Origin: Ophiocordyceps camponoti-saundersi (nom. inval.)
Taxonomy: Eukaryota; Ascomycota; Sordariomycetes; Hypocreales; Ophiocordycipitaceae
Direction of reading: 5' to 3'
NCBI GenBank assembly: GCA_003339415.1
Contig: PDHQ01000424.1
Location: 1 to 11,938 of the forward strand
DNA: 11,938 nt
Numbering within the stretch: position 1 is the stretch's first letter; every line of letters starts with the position of its first letter. The translations under genes were made by a program, and so were the position numbers. The notes beneath the pieces were generated by a model. It did no database searches, was not told the DNA's origin, and saw only the letters and a program-made list of their open reading frames with translations. Of the stretch, positions 7,303-11,938 are shown one piece after another.

Positions 7303-7800
7303 ATGCCTATATAGCGCTTAGCTCCCCGTCCGACTACGCGTAAGACTATTTTGCCTTCCGAACGCGCTATAGCCGAGGAGAACCTCGTCGCTAAAGGTAA
7401 CGATAGCGATAATAACGATAACGAGGATAAGATAGATCTTATTACTCCTCCTAAACCTCGTCGTATCGCTAAAAGTTATATAGGTAAATAATAACCTTAT
7501 TCTAAGTTTATATTAATCTCGACTTGCTTACTAATATACTATATCCTATAATAGCTACGGCTACCTTTAAGCTACCTCCTCTCCTCCCGCGTTACGTAAG
7601 AAGATAAGCTCGCGTCCTACTAGCGCGACTAAGATTACCCCTAAGCGCTCCCGTTACGTCGACGTGCTCGGGTCGGATAGTAATACGCCCGCTAAGCCGA
7701 AGCGTAGGTGCGAATATAGCGACCTATATTAGCTAGTTCCTTACTACTAATACGTGGGACGGCTAACGTAGTGGCCGCTAACCAGGTTCTTAGCTTAACT
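7303..7800 (+). pseudogene. unrecognised gene relic with start codon and fungal-type intron
   Basis: An ATG at 7303, rare in this window, opens a frame with a single stop (codon 4, TAG) through 7483: PRPTTRKTILPSERAIAEE, then NDSDNNDNEDKIDLITPPKPRRIAK. A GTAAAT donor follows at 7484. Using the AG at 7570-7571 as acceptor, the split codon joins in frame to 53 stop-free codons (to 7729) reading TSSPPALRKKISSRP, TKITPKRSRYVDVLGSDS and TPAKPKRRCEYSDL. The product would be a disordered, Ser/Pro/Lys/Arg-rich protein with an acidic Asp/Asn patch and two Pro-Lys-Arg-Arg-type clusters resembling nuclear localisation or AT-hook-like sequence. Beyond 7730 the frame shows further stops to about 7800. No known family is recognised. 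Low stop density over two exons plus intron signals supports a real dead gene. Confidence 0.45.
7484..7571 (+). other. candidate spliceosomal intron (88 nt)
   Basis: The donor is GGTAAATAA, a branch-like CTTACTAAT lies at 7527-7535, and there are two acceptors: TAG at 7552-7554 (71-nt intron) and AAG at 7569-7571 (88-nt intron). Only the second keeps the low-stop frame across the junction. The size and signals fit Pezizomycotina introns. Confidence 0.42.
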
Positions 7801-7980
7801 ACCTCTCGCGTTCTAAGCACGTTAAATTTAGGACTAATTTTCTAACCTCTAATTATAACCCTTAACGCCTATCTTTATAAGCCGCTATTAATACTATATA
7901 GGGATTTATATATTAGCAGCTTCGTTATATACTTATTATATATAAGCTTAATTAAAAAGAAAGGAATAGTTACGATCTTT

Positions 7981-8004
7981 ATATATATATATATATATAT
8001 ATAT
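7981..8004. repeat. (AT)12 microsatellite
   Basis: Twelve uninterrupted AT units between the exon-like pieces at 7572-7800 and 8179-8412. Confidence 0.95.
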
Positions 8005-8178
8005 AAAGTACTCCGTAATCTATACGGAAATATATTATATTCTTATTATATTATTATCTTATATATATAGTTTTATTATTATCGTCGACCTTATAAATTA
8101 ATAAAAGGAAGAGGGTATTATAATTATTTTATATTTCTCCTTCTCCCTCTTTATATAATATATCCTCTTCTTTTCTAG

Positions 8179-8412
8179 TTTCCTTTTACCCTATCTAAGT
8201 TTTTATCGGTTAGGTATCCTTCCTAAGCCGAATAGGTAGCTAGAGTTATATTATAAACTTCTCGTAGTAGAGATATTAATAGATTAGACTAAGAACACGT
8301 ATACTATATTAACCTAAATAATAGGGTTCGGGTAACTTATCCGGATTATATAGCGTATAGGAATATTACGTCTACCGCACGATATGCTTTAGCTAATAAA
8401 ATTATAAAAGAT
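8179..8412 (+). pseudogene. exon-like relic after a polypyrimidine acceptor
   Basis: A pyrimidine-rich run ending in TTTTCTAG (8171-8178) looks like a 3' splice site. The frame starting at 8179 has 4 TAA/TAG stops in 78 codons to the stop at 8413, reading FPFTLSKFLSVRYPS, VARVIL, TSRSRDINRLD, INLNNRVRVTYPDYIAYRNI and ALANKIIKD. The DYIAYRNITS-type reading looks like a globular protein segment rather than chance, but I recognise no family. It may be a later exon of the 7303 relic: same strand, about 380 nt downstream. Confidence 0.33.
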
Positions 8413-9479
8413 TAAATAATAACTCTGCTTATAACCCTTATCCTCTCTTAAAAAGTATAGAAAAGTAAGTATATTATATATATATTCCTCCTTTTACTAA
8501 CTGCCTCCTTATCCTCCTCCTATATTAACTTCGTATATTATATTAATATTATACTAGTCTCGGATTAGTATTATCTTAAGTTCGACTTCTTTTTATATAT
8601 ATCCCTAACCTCTTATTTTATTTATATAGAGATAGTTATCTCTATAACGCGTACTACGCGTATTTAACGCGTATTATATTCCTAAGTAGCTAGCGATATA
8701 TATATTCTAATAGTCTTAAAAAAAAGGTTATAGAACTTACTATCGTTACTTATTTTATTCTCTTTAGTTAATCTAAAAATAATATTACTAGCCCTAGGTA
8801 TATAATCCTTCGTTTTACCTTTTATAACTAACTATTTCGATATTTATTATCGGCATATCTATTTTATTATAATATTCCCTTTTTTTAGCGAATAGACCCT
8901 CTTCCTAATACTCTATAGCTTAACGAAATCGCACTGCTCCTTTTCTCCCCTATACTTATCGCCCTCCCGTCTTCTTACTACTCTCCTCGACCTCTCGCTC
9001 TTTTACTACTCTCCTTATTATCTATCTCGCTCTTTATCACTACTCTCTCTTACCTCTTAATATTTTACTCGCGCTCTCGCCTACGTAAAACTACCGTCTC
9101 GCGGTCTATTCTTAACTCCCCTAACTCCTTATTCTCTTATCTATTCCTCGCTTAGTTACCGATAGTAATTATATAAGTAAACGGTATTTTTCTCTATCTC
9201 TCTTTTTCTCCTACTCTCTCTCTTCCTCTCTCTCTCTCTCTCTCTCCCTCTTCTTACCTTTCGCCGTCGTATATATATATATATATATACGTATATATAT
9301 ATATATATACGCACGTATATATACGCTTTTCCTACTATACTAATATATCTTCCTTATAAGTTACTCCTCGCTACTATCCCCTTTTAGCGATAAACGCGTA
9401 ATATTATAATCTTACCTCTCGCTACCTTTAGTGCCGTATTCCTTTTTTATTACGATATCTATAGCGAGGTCTAGTTAGG
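8413..9479. other. no confident gene; CT-rich and TA-repeat DNA
   Basis: Strong strand asymmetry: the plus strand is pyrimidine-rich from about 8940 to 9260. It includes a degenerate tandem repeat TTACTACTCTCC...CTCGCTCTT (8975-9058, three imperfect units of about 28-32 nt), a (CT)n tract (about 9189-9250) and a (TA)n block with ACG interruptions (9270-9324). No coding frame was assigned. Confidence 0.5.
9189..9324. repeat. compound (CT)n and (TA)n microsatellite
   Basis: A CT-rich tract with at least ten near-consecutive CT units is followed, after CGCCGTCG, by TA repeats interrupted by ACG and GCACG. CT tracts of this kind occur in fungal promoters and also in decayed repeats; no adjacent gene decides between these. 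Confidence 0.85.
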
Positions 9480-9665
9480 CTCTTACTTACGGAGGTAAAT
9501 CTCGCAGCCTTCTAAATTTTATATTCGACCCCCTACGCTATAGTTAATTACGCGCTATATTTACGATAAATAGGCGCGGTAAGAAAAGATAGGCTTACGC
9601 CGCTTACGCCCTAGTTAACGCTATATATCGACTATATTTCTTCCTTCGTAAATAACCTTAAGTTA
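9480..9665 (+). pseudogene. weak coding-like stretch
   Basis: The plus frame with codon start 9480 shows three stops in about 60 codons, reading LLLTEVNLAAF, ILYSTPYAIVNYALYLR, IGAVRKDRLTPLTP and LYIDYISSFVNNLKLSLS. A second frame over the same interval (PSKFYIRPPTL, KIGLRRLRPS) is nearly as open, so the assignment is uncertain. It may belong upstream of the 9797 exon-like piece, but the frame across 9665-9737 does not join cleanly. Confidence 0.2.
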
Positions 9666-9737
9666 TCTCTATCTTAAAATTATAAGGGGTTCCCGGTATA
9701 TATATATTATAATATAAAGAAATTATATTATAAAGTA

Positions 9738-9795
9738 GTAAGTAATACGTCTTACTTTTCTTACCTATTCTAATTAACTTTATTATATATTATAG
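9738..9795 (+). other. candidate spliceosomal intron (58 nt)
   Basis: A canonical GTAAGT donor at 9738-9743, a TTCTAATTAACT branch-like region near 9766-9779 and a TATTATAG acceptor ending at 9795 give a 58-nt intron of typical filamentous-fungus size. The exon-like frame at 9797 begins immediately after it. Confidence 0.4.
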
Positions 9796-9796
9796 T

Positions 9797-10045
9797 TCGC
9801 CTCGCCTAACTTTCGACGCCGTGCTTAACAGTACTAATAGCTTTATCTACGATAAAATCTTTTAGATAGTAAGAAACTTAATTATGCTTACCTTAAGGGA
9901 TATTTTACGCGCTACCTCCTTATATTAGAAAGATACTATATCGATAATAAGGAAAAAGTAGAACCCCTCCTATCTTATACTTAGCTTTATATATAGGTTT
10001 AAGTCTTATAACCTAACCTAGGAGGACTTAGAGAATATAAACGTC
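9797..10045 (+). pseudogene. exon-like relic, unrecognised
   Basis: Directly after a candidate intron (9738-9795) the plus frame at 9797 has 4 stops in 83 codons, reading SPRLTFDAVLNSTNSFIYDK, IVRNLIMLTLRDILRATSLY, KDTISIIRKK and NPSYLILSFIYRFKSYNL, then dense stops. The composition suggests a helical globular segment. No family is recognised. Together with the intron signal this supports a dead fungal gene, but the frame before the intron could not be followed confidently. Confidence 0.33.
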
Positions 10046-10099
10046 TAAGTTTAAGGGTAAAAGTATCTCGTTTTTCCGCAAATTAATCGTAGTAATATT

Positions 10100-10118
10100 A
10101 AAAAAAAAAAAAAAAAAA
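10100..10118. repeat. A19 homopolymer
   Basis: Nineteen A followed by CCCGGC. It could be the 3' tail of a reverse-transcribed non-LTR or processed copy inserted on the plus strand, shortly downstream of the 9797 relic, but no LINE-like frame was found upstream. Confidence 0.85.
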
Positions 10119-10175
10119 CCCGGCTTATAGCCTAATCCCTTAAGCGTTATTATTATTTATATAAGCTATACTTAA

Positions 10176-10288
10176 GACTAAGCTAGCCTAGTCGATACCT
10201 TCTTTTAATATCCCGTAACCGCTATCCTCTTCCTCTTTCTTTTTTTCTTCCTCGGCTACGGATACGGATACTAGTCTCTAGCGTACGG
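10176..10288 (+). repeat. dispersed repeat B, copy 2
   Basis: The partner of 919-980: GACTAAGCTAGCCTAGTC at 10176-10193, then CTACGGATACGGATACTAG and TCTCTAGCGTACGG at 10256-10288. Between the blocks is a pyrimidine-rich stretch absent from copy 1. Confidence 0.55.
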
Positions 10289-11099
10289 GTTAGTCTATTC
10301 CTTTACTTTCGTCGTTTTCGGCGTTTTCTTCCTTCTTCTCTTTTCCCCCGGCAGCAAAGGTTTTCTACGAGGCTAGCCTTGCTACGAACCCTCTAAGTTC
10401 CTACTATTTTTTATAGAAGCCTTCCTTAGGCCTGCTTTCCCTACTACTTTCCTCTTCTTTCGTATTATACTTTCTTCTGCCTACTATCTTTAGGAACCTC
10501 TTTTCGACTAGGTCGTTATCGTTATAATAGCTACCGTTATAATAACTATAACGGTATCGAAGAAAAAAAAATAACTAAAGGATATATAAAAGGACGGCGG
10601 CGGCTACGGCAGCCTTCTATAGTTACGTTATATAGCACGTGTTTTTATTTCCTTTTTTACTTAATTACCTTTTTTTTTTCTTTTTTTTTTTTTTTATTTT
10701 TTCGGTTCCCTCTTTTCGTTTCCCTTTTTTTCTAAGTCTTCTCTACTTTTATACGCAGTCTCTTTCCACTATACCTGCCTAAAGTCTTCCTTTCCCTATT
10801 ATTCTCTCGATCCTAACTCCCCTATAACCCTTATAGTTAAGGGATTAATTACTCTTTCGATCGTTTTTAAGCTAGGTTCTTAGAAGAAAAACTAAAGTCG
10901 CTATCGGATTTCGTGGCCTCCGCGCTTAGTTTAGATACTTAGACTTACGCGGGACCTTCTATAGCTAGTAGCGAAAGGAAAAAAAAAAAAACTCCTTTAA
11001 TATTATAGAGTATTAATCGGGCTCGTACGCTATAAACTTTAGGAAAACTACGATAATACGATACTTATCGATTAAAGCTAAATAACGCGAACGACTAGC

Positions 11100-11520
11100 T
11101 AGAGAGGCACGCCCCCTTCTGCCTTTTCCTAGCTTTAAAGCGAGATAGCTTAAAAGCTATAACGCGATATTCTTTCGGTCTCTTTTCCGCTTTACTAAAG
11201 GAAATATAATATTTGCTCTTTAAAAATCTATAACTCGGCAGTTAGCTTTCGGCTTATAATATTCTCTTTAAGAAGGCGTACTTATTCGCTATCTTTCTTC
11301 TCGAATACGAAGAGATAGGCCGCCGAAGGGTTACCGCCTAATTATTTCTCGAAGCTCCCCTTCCCTATCGACTTTATCTTCCGGTCGTCCTAACCTCTTA
11401 AGTCGTTTCCGTCCTTTTCTTTCCTTCGTTTTTATATTCTTCTACCTATACGTTTCTTTTAGCTTTATTAGATCGAATTATCTAGCTAGGTACCTTCGGA
11501 CTTTTAAGGAAAATACCTTT
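11100..11520 (-). pseudogene. ambiguous coding-like stretch
   Basis: Two minus frames compete. One is basic (KSPKVPS, KAKRNV, EYKNEGKKRTETT, YRFLKSKYYISFSKAEKRPK) with about 9 stops in 140 codons. The other (KDGNDLRG, LGGNPSAAYLFVFEKKDSE, VRLLKENIISRKLTAEL, IFKEQILYFL) has about 15 stops, nearly all plausible Gln sites. I cannot decide which is real, or whether either is. No family is recognised. Confidence 0.22.
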
Positions 11521-11809
11521 TCGTTTAAGATAATATTTATACCTCTTAGAATACTTAATTAAATAGTCTCTATAGCTTTAGATAATAAGCTAGGGTATAT
11601 AGTATTATTCTTCTTTTCCTCTTTCTTTTCCTCTTTCCCCTTCCTCTCGCCCTCCTTCTCCCTTATTTGCCCCCATATTTCTCCTCGCGAAGCACGCCCT
11701 CCTTATCGCTTCCGCTATATATAGTCGTTTAGCGGGAGAGACGGGCACTCCTATATATAAGAGCCTTAGCACGGAAGACGGTCTTAGGGAAGCGCGATTA
11801 TTAGATCTG

Positions 11810-11910
11810 TTAGGCCGTATATAGTAGTAGGGTTTAAAAGGCCGGTTTAAGCCGTTCTAGTCGATTCTAATAGATCTTATCAGTTTATATCGCTTAGATA
11901 GAGGGGGGGG
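11810..11910 (+). repeat. dispersed repeat A, copy 2
   Basis: The partner of 440-530. Here the GGGGG of copy 1 is replaced by a 21-nt G run (11903-11923), so the homopolymer sits exactly at a position where the other copy has five G. Confidence 0.5.
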
Positions 11911-11923
11911 GGGGGGGGGGGGG
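11903..11923. repeat. 21-nt poly(G) tract
   Basis: Twenty-one consecutive G after TAGA. The homologous position in repeat A copy 1 (near 523-527) has GGGGG, so this is an expansion or an artefact, not an ancestral feature. Confidence 0.9.
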
Positions 11924-11938
11924 AAGAGAAATTGGGGG

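Larger units (their letters stand above)
10046..11099. other. no recognisable gene; T- and CT-rich DNA
   Basis: Contains the A19 tract, repeat B copy 2, T-rich runs (10670-10696 and nearby), an A13 run (10979-10991) and CT-rich segments. Small imperfect palindromic GTTATAATAGCTACCG/GTTATAATAACTATAACG units occur near 10515-10556. No coding frame stands out. Confidence 0.5.
11521..11938. other. no recognisable gene; window's right end
   Basis: CT-rich to about 11690, then a less CT-biased segment with repeat A copy 2 and the G21 tract (11903-11923), followed by AAGAGAAATTGGGGG. A few more CA/TG dinucleotides survive here (GGCACT, CTGTT, CAGTTT), suggesting somewhat weaker mutation. Confidence 0.45.

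Noticed and set aside
8975..9058. CT-rich degenerate repeat as a protein-coding repeat
   Set aside because: Units differ in length (about 28 and 32 nt), so they do not keep a frame; it is low-complexity DNA.
10100..10118. A19 run as a LINE poly(A) tail
   Set aside because: No LINE reverse transcriptase or endonuclease frame was found upstream and no target duplication was seen; kept only as a homopolymer.
1..11938. Mitochondrial or bacterial origin suggested by AT-rich DNA
   Set aside because: Abundant CpG with specific CpA loss, GT-AG intron signals and a RIPed copia element point to a nuclear fungal genome.

Overview
The window looks like a repeat-rich, probably heterochromatic region of a filamentous ascomycete (Pezizomycotina) genome heavily mutated by repeat-induced point mutation (RIP). 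CpA and TpG are almost absent and TpA is everywhere: in 2101-2400 I count 2 CA+TG against about 41 TA. CpG remains common. This mutation removes ATG and turns CAA, CAG and TGG codons into TAA/TAG, so the window is nearly free of long ORFs although it contains recognisable gene relics. No intact gene, tRNA, rRNA or CRISPR array was found. Gene relics were read by hand, treating in-frame TAA/TAG as possible former Gln/Trp codons.

Layout. 1-1640: no recognisable gene; short repeats, AT microsatellites and one GC-rich inverted repeat. 1640-2760 (minus): a coding-like relic of unknown identity, Lys/Arg/Glu-rich at its C-terminal side. 2780-3680: AT-rich non-coding sequence with hairpins and two polypurine-tract-like sites, possibly the 3' end and LTR of the next element. 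3676-6170 (minus): a 5'-truncated Ty1/copia retrotransposon with the C-terminal part of integrase, a linker interrupted by a 44-nt poly(G/C) run, reverse transcriptase (catalytic YxDD now reads YIND) and RNase H. 6170-10050 (plus): pyrimidine-rich and microsatellite DNA with several weaker coding-like stretches and fungal-type intron signals (exon-like pieces near 6565-7118, 7303-7483, 7572-7800, 8179-8412 and 9797-10045); they could be pieces of one or more dead genes. 10050-11938: mostly pyrimidine-rich, with homopolymers, an ambiguous coding-like stretch (minus, 11100-11520), and copies of two short repeats that also occur near the left end.

The only confidently named element is the copia relic. 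Its RT and RNase H are in different frames because of a deletion or indel near 4520-4570, and the one 67-codon open frame straddles that junction. The most notable observations are the context bias of the surviving CpA sites (nearly all GCA/TGC), the poly(G) tracts, and the unidentified intron-bearing relics. I see no evidence for a functional novel system; this is a graveyard of mutated genes and transposons.
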